From Arachidicoccus soli (GTDB taxonomy: Bacteria > Bacteroidota > Bacteroidia > Chitinophagales > Chitinophagaceae), in NCBI RefSeq assembly GCF_003600625.1, contig NZ_CP032489.1:2170001-2234000 (forward strand): a stretch of 64,000 nt of DNA, written 5' to 3'. The position numbers and the translations under genes are program-made. Of the stretch, positions 54,802 to 61,788 are shown one piece after another. A model generated the notes under the pieces. The model was not told the DNA's origin. It saw only the letters and a program-made list of their open reading frames with translations, and did no database searches. Every line of letters begins with the position of its first letter. Positions within the stretch are counted from its first letter, which is position 1.

Positions 54802-56356
54802 AATCAATTTAATATTAATAATGGCGATTATAGTAATGAGTTGTAAAACAGTTGCAAAGATGCCAAATATTGCGATGCAATTACATCCCTGGTTATCATC
54901 TAGCGGAAAATTTGGTTATTGCGACAGCGTCGGGAAAATAATAATTTTACCTCAATATGATAATGCAGATTTATTTCAAAATGGATTTGCAGTTGTGTGT
55001 AGAAACGAAAAATATGGCGTAATTAATGAAAAAAACAAAGTGATTATACCTTTAAATTATGCTTATGCAAAAATAGTTTCGCAAGCCCCTTTCACCTTAC
55101 TAATTACTAAAAAAGAATATAATGACTGGTGGCATTTTTGGCAATGGAAATGGTGGCCCCAATGGAATATTTTAAGTAGCTCTCATTCTGGCCCAAATTT
55201 AGTTACCAAAGTGCCTAAAGCCAAATGGCAAATACGTTCTTTGCCTCGAAAAAAACTCCTGTACAATCTTCGCAAAATGGACAATAAAGATGCTTGGGGA
55301 GTCAGCCAGTATTGGAAGAAAGATTGGGTGCCAGATAGAAGAATTCCTTCAGAAATTAAGATTACTTCAACCCAAAATTTTTTATCTATCAATGGTCAAG
55401 CCTATTTATGGGAGACCAATGCTTATTTAAAACCCATCAAAGGAAATCTGTTTGACATTATCAATGATAGCATATTGCTGATGAAGAAAGGGGAAGATTA
55501 TTATTTGTCAGATGAAAAAAGTAAACGAATTAATAAGGAAGTGTTTACTTTAAAGGATGGCATTCATTTTAAAACTTCAACAGGAGAAAATATTATTATA
55601 AGTAAAGAAGGCAATCTGGGCGTGAATTATCCAGTCATTCCACAACCAATATTTGAAAACAAAGAAGGCGTTATTTTTTTCTCCCCCAATTTTTCAAAAC
55701 CTTTTCCTGCGACCATCAAAGACTATCATTTTCAAGACGAAAAATTAACGGCAAAAACTATTCTTCAAGGAGCGGTTACCATTACCGATATGCCTAATAA
55801 AAATTATTTCGCGATTATAGCCGGTGTTGGTAAAGTTTCAGGTTGGAGCTATTTCCTTCTGAACAAAGATGGAAGTTGGAATACAGCTATACCGGCTTAC
55901 CGAGGGCCAAAACAAATATTGACGGATGGCAGAATAACTTTTGAAAGCGCATCGATAAAAGGTGTTTTAGATACCAACCTGCAATTTTATCAAATCCCTT
56001 TGGTGTATATTATGCCATGCTCACAAAATCATTATTGGTATATGGGAGAAGATACATCTACGAAAAAATTTGGTGTATATGATGCCCTAAAAATGCGATG
56101 GCAAGTTCAGCCAAAATACAGTTATTTACAAGATGAAATTGCACCCGGAATTGCCATTTATACAGAGGTAAAAATAGATAGCAGAGGCGATCAGAAAGAA
56201 TGGTTTGGTTTACTCAACTTACAAGAAGATAAAGAAATAACGCCACCTGTTTATGACTTTATACAAACTGATGGAAAAGTAAGCAGGACGATCGATAATA
56301 AACGAATCATTTTTTATATCAATCCTTTAACAGGTTTTGAATACAGAAGCAAATAA
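54794..56356 (+). CDS. WG-repeat lipoprotein
   Basis: This 520-residue lipoprotein has a very short signal ending at Cys17 (IVMSC). The first part has two clear WG repeats (FGYCDSVGKIIILPQYDNA and YGVINEKNKVIIPLNYAYA). The middle (about 110-300) is Trp- and Lys-rich and has no recognisable repeats. The last 130 residues carry degenerate repeats (FGVYDALKMRWQVQPKYSYL and WFGLLNLQEDKEITPPVYDF). It overlaps the preceding gene by 8 bp and ends the operon. An ATPase gene of opposite strand follows after 93 bp. Confidence 0.82.
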   Translation: MNRINLILIMAIIVMSCKTVAKMPNIAMQLHPWLSSSGKFGYCDSVGKIIILPQYDNADLFQNGFAVVCRNEKYGVINEKNKVIIPLNYAYAKIVSQAPFTLLITKKEYNDWWHFWQWKWWPQWNILSSSHSGPNLVTKVPKAKWQIRSLPRKKLLYNLRKMDNKDAWGVSQYWKKDWVPDRRIPSEIKITSTQNFLSINGQAYLWETNAYLKPIKGNLFDIINDSILLMKKGEDYYLSDEKSKRINKEVFTLKDGIHFKTSTGENIIISKEGNLGVNYPVIPQPIFENKEGVIFFSPNFSKPFPATIKDYHFQDEKLTAKTILQGAVTITDMPNKNYFAIIAGVGKVSGWSYFLLNKDGSWNTAIPAYRGPKQILTDGRITFESASIKGVLDTNLQFYQIPLVYIMPCSQNHYWYMGEDTSTKKFGVYDALKMRWQVQPKYSYLQDEIAPGIAIYTEVKIDSRGDQKEWFGLLNLQEDKEITPPVYDFIQTDGKVSRTIDNKRIIFYINPLTGFEYRSK

Positions 56357-56449
56357 AAACATATTTTAATAAGAGCTTAAGAGGCAAAATTAAACTGGAA
56401 TTCATCTTTCAACGATACAATTCCACTTATTGTCAAACATGCTTTTAAA

Positions 56450-57688
56450 TTAAACGCCCCATAAAGAGGATATTGGCACAGCCTGGAGGTTTTTCCCACC
56501 AAAACCACCTATCGTTTGATTGCCGCTATATAATACGATCCCTTTTTTAAATTTTGGACCTGTTAACGCTGCAAAATGCTTTAATCCCCTAAAGTCTTTT
56601 TCATTCACGGAGGCTTTTGATTTGACTTCAATTGCATATAGGTTTCTATACTTATCTTCCAGCACAATATCTACTTCGGCGCCTTTATGTGTGCTGAAAT
56701 GGTAGGGTTTTAAATAGGTGTCAGACCAGGTGATTTGTTTAATAATTTCCATAGATACAAAGTTTTCCAGAATCAATCCTGCAGTTGTCCTGTCTTCTAA
56801 TAAGCGTTTTCCTTCTCCTCTCAGGTAGGACAAAAGACCTGAGTCATTTATATATATCTTGGGAGACTTTACATATTTACCTTCTGCATTTGGCGTCCAT
56901 GCCGGAATTTTATTGATTAAAAACACCTGTTCCAGAAGTGCCATATATCTTTGTAATGTAGTGTTCTTAATGCCTGATAATCGTGCAATGTCGGAAAGGT
57001 TGATCGTGCTTCCTGCCCTTATAGCTATTAATTGGAGGACGTTAGGCAATTGTGTCAGGCCTTCAATGTTAGCTAAATCTTTTATGTCCTTTTGTAGAAT
57101 GGCAGTTATATATGATGAGAACCATTTATCTCTCCTGATTTCTGTTTCTCTTTCAAGAACCTCCGGATAGCCTCCAATGAGCATATTTTCTACAAGCGCT
57201 TCCCAGGAACAATCTGTATTGGAGAACCTGCCGTTTTCTGAAATCAGTATGTCTAAAAAATTGGATTTTGCGCCTTTAATTTCTCCTTGAGAGAGCGGCC
57301 ATAGGTGATGCATTTCAATTCTCCCAGCTAAAGAGTCCGACAGTGTGGGCAGTGCCATTACTTCACTGGAGCCGGTCAGGATATATCTTCTTTGCATTCT
57401 GTCTTCGTCCACCAGTTTCTTGATACTCAAGAATATTTCCGGCGCTCTTTGTACCTCATCTATAATGAGGTGCTTATTCTGACTCAAAAGAAACCCTAAC
57501 GGGTCAGTTTTTGCAGCAGCCAGTGTGGTCGGGTCATCAAGAGTCACTGCCGTACCGGTAAATATTCCTTTTTCAATGAGTTGCTTGCAAAGTGTGCTCT
57601 TTCCCGTCTGCCTGGCACCAGAAATTAATATTACAGGGGTATCTTTCAGTGCGTCTTTTATAAAAGGGTTGATAAATCTTTCATACAT
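56450..57688 (-). CDS. AAA ATPase with DUF4143 domain
   Basis: This 412-residue protein has the Walker A motif ISGARQTGKSTL near residue 20, Walker B KHLIIDEVQRAP, and the YILTGSSEVMALP sensor block. After about residue 190 it has the DUF4143 part (LLEQVFLINKIPAWTPNAEG, KIYINDSGLLSYLRG) and a restriction-like fold ending with GAEVDIVLEDKYRNLYAIEV followed by KSK (D...E-V-K). These ATPases are frequent, strain-variable genes in Bacteroidota with no settled function. The start codon is preceded within 65 bp by a palindrome and a direct repeat (57719-57750). The gene is intact. Confidence 0.88.
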   Translation of the reverse strand: MYERFINPFIKDALKDTPVILISGARQTGKSTLCKQLIEKGIFTGTAVTLDDPTTLAAAKTDPLGFLLSQNKHLIIDEVQRAPEIFLSIKKLVDEDRMQRRYILTGSSEVMALPTLSDSLAGRIEMHHLWPLSQGEIKGAKSNFLDILISENGRFSNTDCSWEALVENMLIGGYPEVLERETEIRRDKWFSSYITAILQKDIKDLANIEGLTQLPNVLQLIAIRAGSTINLSDIARLSGIKNTTLQRYMALLEQVFLINKIPAWTPNAEGKYVKSPKIYINDSGLLSYLRGEGKRLLEDRTTAGLILENFVSMEIIKQITWSDTYLKPYHFSTHKGAEVDIVLEDKYRNLYAIEVKSKASVNEKDFRGLKHFAALTGPKFKKGIVLYSGNQTIGGFGGKNLQAVPISSLWGV

Positions 57689-57718
57689 AACTCTAAATAT
57701 TTTTATTTAGATCAAATT

Positions 57719-57750
57719 TACCCATTATATGGGTAAAATTTACCCATTAT
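57719..57750. promoter_or_regulatory. Palindromic operator-like repeat upstream of the DUF4143 ATPase
   Basis: TACCCAT-TAT-ATGGGTA (57719-57735) is an inverted repeat with 7-bp arms. The unit TACCCATTAT occurs at 57719 and again at 57741, 22 bp apart. It lies 31-62 bp before the ATPase start codon, where a repressor, possibly the ATPase itself, could bind. No helix-turn-helix gene lies next to it. Confidence 0.5.
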
Positions 57751-57860
57751 AAGGTTAAATATTAAAATAGCAATTTCATACTAACGCGGTTTTGAAAGAT
57801 TTTTTTGATAACCAGCTTTTTAAAGCAGGTAAGGAGTAATTATAACTTACTATAAATCAA

Positions 57861-57886
57861 TGACTAAATTAATCGTTATTTAGTCA
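57861..57886. promoter_or_regulatory. Palindrome upstream of the ATPase-DinB chimera
   Basis: TGACTAAAT (57861-57869) and ATTTAGTCA (57878-57886) form a perfect 9-bp inverted repeat with an 8-base spacer. It lies about 20 bp before the ATG at 57905 of an ATPase N-terminal fragment. The position relative to the start is like that of the palindromes at the two intact ATPase genes, but the sequence differs. Confidence 0.45.
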
Positions 57887-57904
57887 ACACATTAACGATA
57901 CCAC

Positions 57905-58027
57905 ATGAATTTGATTAAAAGAAAACTGGAGGATCTGGTTACACCACAACTTGGTAAAAATAAGGTGATCCTAATTATGTGTACCCGGCGAGTGAAAAAT
58001 GCACCATTGGAAGACAAAAAGTGCTAG
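57905..58027 (+). pseudogene. 40-codon chimera: ATPase N-terminus joined in frame to a DinB fragment
   Basis: The first 30 codons read NLIKRKLEDLVTPQLGKNK then VILIMCTRRV, which is how DUF4143/AAA_14-type ATPases begin, up to the GARRVGKT Walker A motif. Right before GKT it joins KNAPLEDKK, which matches the end of DinB (DNA polymerase IV). The 27 bp 57995-58021 match 59920-59946 at 25 positions. The frame ends at a TAG. Too short to fold as either parent; probably a recombination scar, although it keeps an intact start and frame. Confidence 0.7.
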
Positions 58028-58039
58028 CTGGGAACATTT

Positions 58040-58785
58040 GGCACACATGTGTGCCGAATTAAATTGGTCACATATCCTTTGGCAATGAGGGTTACAGATA
58101 AAAGTGCCCGTGATTACTATCTCAAAGAATCGGCCGAAAATAATTGGGCAGTACGCACTTTGGAGAGAAATATCAATACGTTGTATTATCAGCGTTTATT
58201 GTCATCGCAAGTCCGACAACCAGCAAAAGACGATATGAATGAAAAATCAAAAGATTTTCAGCTTAATAACAACGAATTTATACGCAACCCTGCGGTATTG
58301 GAATTTTTAAATATTCCTACCAACTATGCTTATACTGAAAAGCAATGGAGCAGGCATTGATTGATAACCTCCAGCATTTTTTAATCGAACTTGGCAAGGG
58401 CTTCGCTTTCGTAGCAAGGCAAAAATATATCCGTACGGAAACTACAGATTTCTTTTATGATCTAGTATTTTACAATTATATCTTGAAATGCTTTGTGATT
58501 GTAGAATTGAAAACAAATAAAATAACCCATCAGGATATTGGTCAATTGGATATGTATGTACGAATGTTTGACGATTTAGAAAAGCGGGAAAGCGATAATC
58601 CAACCATAGGTATTTTACTGTGTACGGAAACAGACCATACCATTGCAAAATATTCTGTACTTCACGAGAACAAACAACTTTTTGCCAGCAAATATTTGCC
58701 CTACCTGCCAACAGAAGAAGAACTGATTGCCGAGATAGAAAGAGTAAAACTCCATTTCAAATTGGGAAATGATAAGGGAGATTAA
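58040..58785 (+). pseudogene. DUF1016 (YhcG-type) PDDEXK nuclease, frameshifted
   Basis: Three frames combine into one protein. MCAELNWSHIL starts at 58047, after a perfect 16-bp palindrome GGCACACATGTGTGCC at 58040-58055. SARDYYLKESAENNWAVRTL through NIPTNYAYTE lies in the frame of 58049-58360. EQALIDNLQHFLIELGKGFA lies in the frame of 58345-58785, with the nuclease core FYDLVFYNY, VIVELKTNKI and GQLDMYV. The blocks are in the correct order for the DUF1016 family, whose members occur with restriction-modification and other defence genes. The N-terminal domain is cut short. The last 146 codons could still make the nuclease part alone. Confidence 0.85.
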
Positions 58786-59034
58786 TTAATCACAATGTGG
58801 TGTTACCGATTGGCGTCATCACATGCAGCACTTCCAAATCATTGCCAAAGGAATATAAAAAGTTGCTACTAATTGCTAAAGAAATTGAAGAAAAATTGCA
58901 AGGTTTTTTAAATGAATGATAAAGCGGCACTTATGGAAATATATTCGTTAGAGCCTTATAAGGCTTGGCTTTGAAAATAAAGAAGGCAATCAGGAGGTTG
59001 GCTCGTCGTAAACGAATATATAGTTAAAGGTTGG
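58786..59034. other. Short open-frame remnants between the nuclease pseudogene and a small gene
   Basis: On the plus strand a frame without a start reads NVVLPIGVITCSTSKSLP, KEYKKLLLIAKEIEEKLQGF and ends at LNE (stop at 58918-58920). A second frame from the overlapping ATG at 58914 reads NDKAALMEIYSLEPYKAWL and stops. They look like ends of lost genes and I cannot name the families. Confidence 0.35.
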
Positions 59035-59226
59035 ATGTGCAAATATACATATCCTGATGGCTCATATAAATACACAGAGTTCGTGAAAGATCATTATATA
59101 GACGAAAAAATTGCTCGAAAAATTGCTTCAGATAAAAATTCTGCTATGTCGACCGAAACATTAGAAAATATGTGTGAAGCAAGAAACATAACGCTAGAGC
59201 AGTTTTTCGCAGCAATTAAAAGATAG
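59035..59226 (+). CDS. Small protein of unknown function, possibly N-terminally truncated
   Basis: This frame gives 63 residues from the ATG at 59035: CKYTYPDGSYKYTEFVKD, HYIDEKIARKIASDKNSAM, then a helical end. The same frame is open upstream for about 18 codons without ATG (GGWLVVNEYIVKGW), and that sequence also looks coding. The present gene may therefore be the end of a longer one whose start was lost. No family is recognised. A short T-rich hairpin (AATCGTGAGGTTGACTT) follows the stop. Confidence 0.45.
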   Translation: MCKYTYPDGSYKYTEFVKDHYIDEKIARKIASDKNSAMSTETLENMCEARNITLEQFFAAIKR

Positions 59227-59298
59227 AAGTCAATCGTGAGGTTGACTTTTTTGTTTTTGGAGAAATAATTAGATCTTTGTAATTAAAATACATCAATT

Positions 59299-59454
59299 AT
59301 GGCTATTACTATTAAATCTGTACCAGTGCTGAAAGATAGAGTGGCAGCTACTTTTACAAAAAAGATAGCCGAAAACGCTGCTAAAAAATCGTCAGTAAAA
59401 TTTACCGAGCAAATAAATATTTCAAATAAAATCTTAGCTAAAGCAAAAATCTAG
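59299..59454 (+). CDS. 51-residue protein in front of the GNAT-DinB chimera
   Basis: From the ATG at 59299 the frame reads AITIKSVPVLKDRVAATFTK, KIAENAAKKSSVKFTEQIN and ends at ILAKAKI with a TAG. It is lysine-rich, small and helical. It lies immediately before, and in the same frame as, the GNAT-DinB frame starting at 59467, with only the TAG and four codons between them. Small basic or DUF1778-like partners often precede GNAT genes as antitoxins. That role is possible here but the family is not recognised. Confidence 0.5.
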   Translation: MAITIKSVPVLKDRVAATFTKKIAENAAKKSSVKFTEQINISNKILAKAKI

Positions 59455-59466
59455 AACTACTTTGAA

Positions 59467-60036
59467 TTGGGATTCTTACTTGACAAATGTACCCTCCGAA
59501 TATATAACGAAGAAATTTTAAAATTTTGTACCACTTTTGATTGCGGCAATCAGGATTTAAATGATTTTTTTGCTAATGATCCACTAAACTATTCTTCTGA
59601 ACTTTTGGGTAAGACGTATTTTTATTACCAGATTGTAAGAGGCATTGACAACAGGCCGGTACAACCAAATCGCGCAACCAAATCCGTTAGCGTGGAATAC
59701 ACTTACCAGGAAGACTTAATAACAAAGGAAGCTATGCTGCCGGAGCTGGAAGCGCTTTGCGAACGATTGGCCGAACGCCTGCAACGTCATCATTTAAAGG
59801 GCAGGACGATTACTGTTAAGTTTAAGTTTCACGATTTTACGATTATGACGCGCAGCCATTCGCTGTCTGCGTTGATTAATGACAAAGAAAATATTATTCA
59901 GACGGTAAATATTATTTTGAAAAATGCACCGTTGGAAGATAAAAAGGTAAGGCTTCTCGGAGTTGGTATTTCCAATTTTGAGTTGGCTGCTGAAAAGAAA
60001 AAAGACAATACTCCTATACAACTGAAGTTGTTTTAA
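59467..60036 (+). pseudogene. dinB: In-frame chimera of a GNAT acetyltransferase N-terminus and a DinB C-terminus
   Basis: The frame begins at a TTG and encodes 189 residues. Residues 1-50 (LRIYNEEILKFCTTFDCGNQ, DLNDFFANDPLNYSSELLGK) are the start of a Bacteroidota GNAT-type acetyltransferase. From about residue 52 it is the little-finger domain of DNA polymerase IV (FYYQIVRGIDNRPVQPNRAT, KSVSVEYTYQEDL, LKGRTITVKFKFHDFTIMTR, PLEDKKVRLLGVGISNF). Both parents share a GK near the joint (LLGKTY in GNAT, FGKSG in DinB). The polymerase palm and fingers and the acetyl-CoA site are absent, so neither enzyme can work. The little finger alone could still bind DNA or the clamp. Confidence 0.8.
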
Positions 60037-60056
60037 CTGCACTAATAGCTTACCAA

Positions 60057-60107
60057 TTTTATAATTCGCCAAAAGTGTCGAAAAAACACAGATTTGGCGG
60101 AATATAA
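60057..60107. repeat. 51-bp repeat, left copy, bracketing an ATPase gene
   Basis: This copy starts TTTTATAATTCGCCAAAAGT and ends TTTGGCGGAATATAA. It is 51 bp long and matches the right copy at 61532-61582 at 43 of 51 positions, in the same orientation. The ends form an imperfect inverted repeat (14 of 16 pairs in the right copy). It lies 4 bp beyond the ATPase stop codon and may also serve as its terminator. Confidence 0.75.
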
Positions 60108-60111
60108 AAGT

Positions 60112-61527
60112 TTAATCTGAAAATAAGCTATCCAGTTCAATCGTGTTTTGAACCAGTTCGCGATTGTATGCATTGTCTGTCACGCCGAACGTTGTTACCA
60201 TCGTAAGAAAAATATTCTTATGTGTATTTGCTTCCTGTTGTAAGGCGGCTATCTTATTCTTTAAATTCAGGTAATAATTTTTGTCAATAGCGAACGAAGC
60301 ATTATAGAATTTCATCTCACACAGGTTCATAATATTGTCATCTCTGTCAATCAATAAATCAACCTGGGCATTTTCATTAAACCAACTGCTGTTCGTGGAA
60401 TATATGGCATCAATCCGGAGCGCCTTTTTAATCTGGCTGATATGCTTTAAGCAAAGCGTTTCAAAACTGAAGCCTGCCCACGATATATAAGACGGACTCT
60501 TATGCAGCCTTTGCCATGTTCCGGGGCCGCTGTTCCTGTTATTTTGGATGAATTTTAAGTAGAACTTTGAATATTCGTCAGAAAGCCTGTAAAGGGTGAG
60601 TTTTTTCTTCTTTCCATAATAAGGGTATTCGCTCACGAAACCCGATTCCATCAGTTCTTCTAACTTAATGGAGAAATCACCACCACTCGGTATGCCACTC
60701 TTTTCAATCAGTTCCTGCCTTATGATGCCTTTATTAGAGGCTGCAAGCACTTTGATTAAGGCAAGGTGCTTTTCAGAATCATCAAAAAGGGATGCATACA
60801 ACAGGTCAAATTCATTCCTTAATATACCGTCTTTCTCAAAGCACAGCTTATCTATATTCTGCGCTACGCTTAATCCTTTTTGCAGCTTCTCAAGATAATG
60901 CGGGATGCCGCCCATTGCCATATATACCTGTGTGATGTCATAATGCGTATAACTGATACCCCGGCTTTTAAGGAATTGTGCGGTTTCATTAAGATTAAAA
61001 GGCAGCAATCTTATTTGCCTTGAAATCCGGTTATGCAGTCCGCCCTTATTCCTGATAATCTTTTGTATCATATAAGATGCCGCGGAACCGCATATCACTA
61101 CAATCAAATCGTTACGTTTTGTACAATAGCGGTTCCAGAAGTTTTCAAACGCAATAAGGAATTTTGACCGCGCTGTTGCTATCCAGGGAAACTCATCAAT
61201 GAATATAATTTTCTTTTCTTCTCCCTTTAGCCCATCAAGGTAATTTTCCAACGCGGCAAATGCTTCCATCCAGGTCGGAGGTGCTGGTATGGTATGCTTT
61301 GTTCTCTTAGATATTTCTTTAACAAAGCTCTTAAGCTGGTCGTTCATCGACCCTTTATACAAGCCGGTAACTTCAAATACCAATTCATTTTTGAAAATCT
61401 CCCTGACCAAAAAAGTCTTGCCTACCCGTCTTCTGCCATATATGGCAATCAGCTCCGACTTATCGTTGTCAAGGGCTTCCTTAAGTAAGCCTGTTTCATA
61501 TTTTCTGCCTATTAACCTTGCCATCAT
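60112..61527 (-). CDS. AAA ATPase with C-terminal nuclease-like domain
   Basis: Starting at the ATG at 61527 the protein has about 471 residues. It shows LIGRKYETGLLKEAL at the start, Walker A AIYGRRRVGKTFLVREIF, Walker B KIIFIDEFPWIA, and VVICGSAASYMIQKI. Winged-helix segments follow (RQELIEKSGIPSGGDFSIKL) and a C-terminal part with QVDLLIDRDDNIMNLCEMKF, a D...E-x-K nuclease-like pattern (DUF234 type). This is the archaeal-type ATPase family found widely as strain-variable genes. It is bracketed by 51-bp repeats within 12 bp of both ends and lies between the GNAT-DinB chimera and an integrase chimera. Its role is unknown. Confidence 0.85.
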   Translation of the reverse strand: MMARLIGRKYETGLLKEALDNDKSELIAIYGRRRVGKTFLVREIFKNELVFEVTGLYKGSMNDQLKSFVKEISKRTKHTIPAPPTWMEAFAALENYLDGLKGEEKKIIFIDEFPWIATARSKFLIAFENFWNRYCTKRNDLIVVICGSAASYMIQKIIRNKGGLHNRISRQIRLLPFNLNETAQFLKSRGISYTHYDITQVYMAMGGIPHYLEKLQKGLSVAQNIDKLCFEKDGILRNEFDLLYASLFDDSEKHLALIKVLAASNKGIIRQELIEKSGIPSGGDFSIKLEELMESGFVSEYPYYGKKKKLTLYRLSDEYSKFYLKFIQNNRNSGPGTWQRLHKSPSYISWAGFSFETLCLKHISQIKKALRIDAIYSTNSSWFNENAQVDLLIDRDDNIMNLCEMKFYNASFAIDKNYYLNLKNKIAALQQEANTHKNIFLTMVTTFGVTDNAYNRELVQNTIELDSLFSD

Positions 61528-61531
61528 CAAG

Positions 61532-61582
61532 TTTTATAATTCGCCAAAAGTAAGCAAAAAACGACGTTTTGGCGGAATATAA
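61532..61582. repeat. 51-bp repeat, right copy, upstream of the ATPase gene
   Basis: TTTTATAATTCGCCAAAAGT at the left and TTTTGGCGGAATATAA at the right end enclose a poorly matched middle. The two ends form a near-perfect inverted repeat with 14 of 16 pairs. It lies 4 bp upstream of the ATPase start codon. It could be a promoter-operator hairpin, an end of a small mobile element, or both. See the copy at 60057-60107. Confidence 0.75.
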
Positions 61583-61590
61583 TTTTAAAT

Positions 61591-61765
61591 AGTTGACGGG
61601 CAATCTTATAAGTTGGTAATCTCCGTAAAGCCGGCACTGCAAATGCCCGAAAATAAACCGGTAGCATATTACGGTGCTATAATGGCTGCGGCCTTTGTGA
61701 AACGAAGTGCCGTAATTTGCTACACCGCTTTGAGCGCCGCCAATGGTTTCTTTGTAAAAGAATGA
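61591..61765 (+). pseudogene. Unrecognised open-frame remnant next to the ATPase element
   Basis: A frame without a start codon reads VDGQSYKLVISVKPALQM, PENKPVAYYGAIMAAAFVKR and SAVICYTALSAANGFFVKE, then a stop. The sequence looks protein-like, with alternating hydrophobic stretches, but I cannot name the family. Its upstream part ends near the right 51-bp repeat, as if the ATPase element had replaced it. Confidence 0.35.
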
Positions 61766-61788
61766 AATGATTGGCGGCGGCATTTTTC

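Noticed and set aside
58345-58785. Intact stand-alone nuclease gene
   Set aside because: The frame holds only the PDDEXK part of a DUF1016 protein. The preceding blocks are in another frame directly upstream, so it is a frameshifted gene, although the fragment could still be translated.
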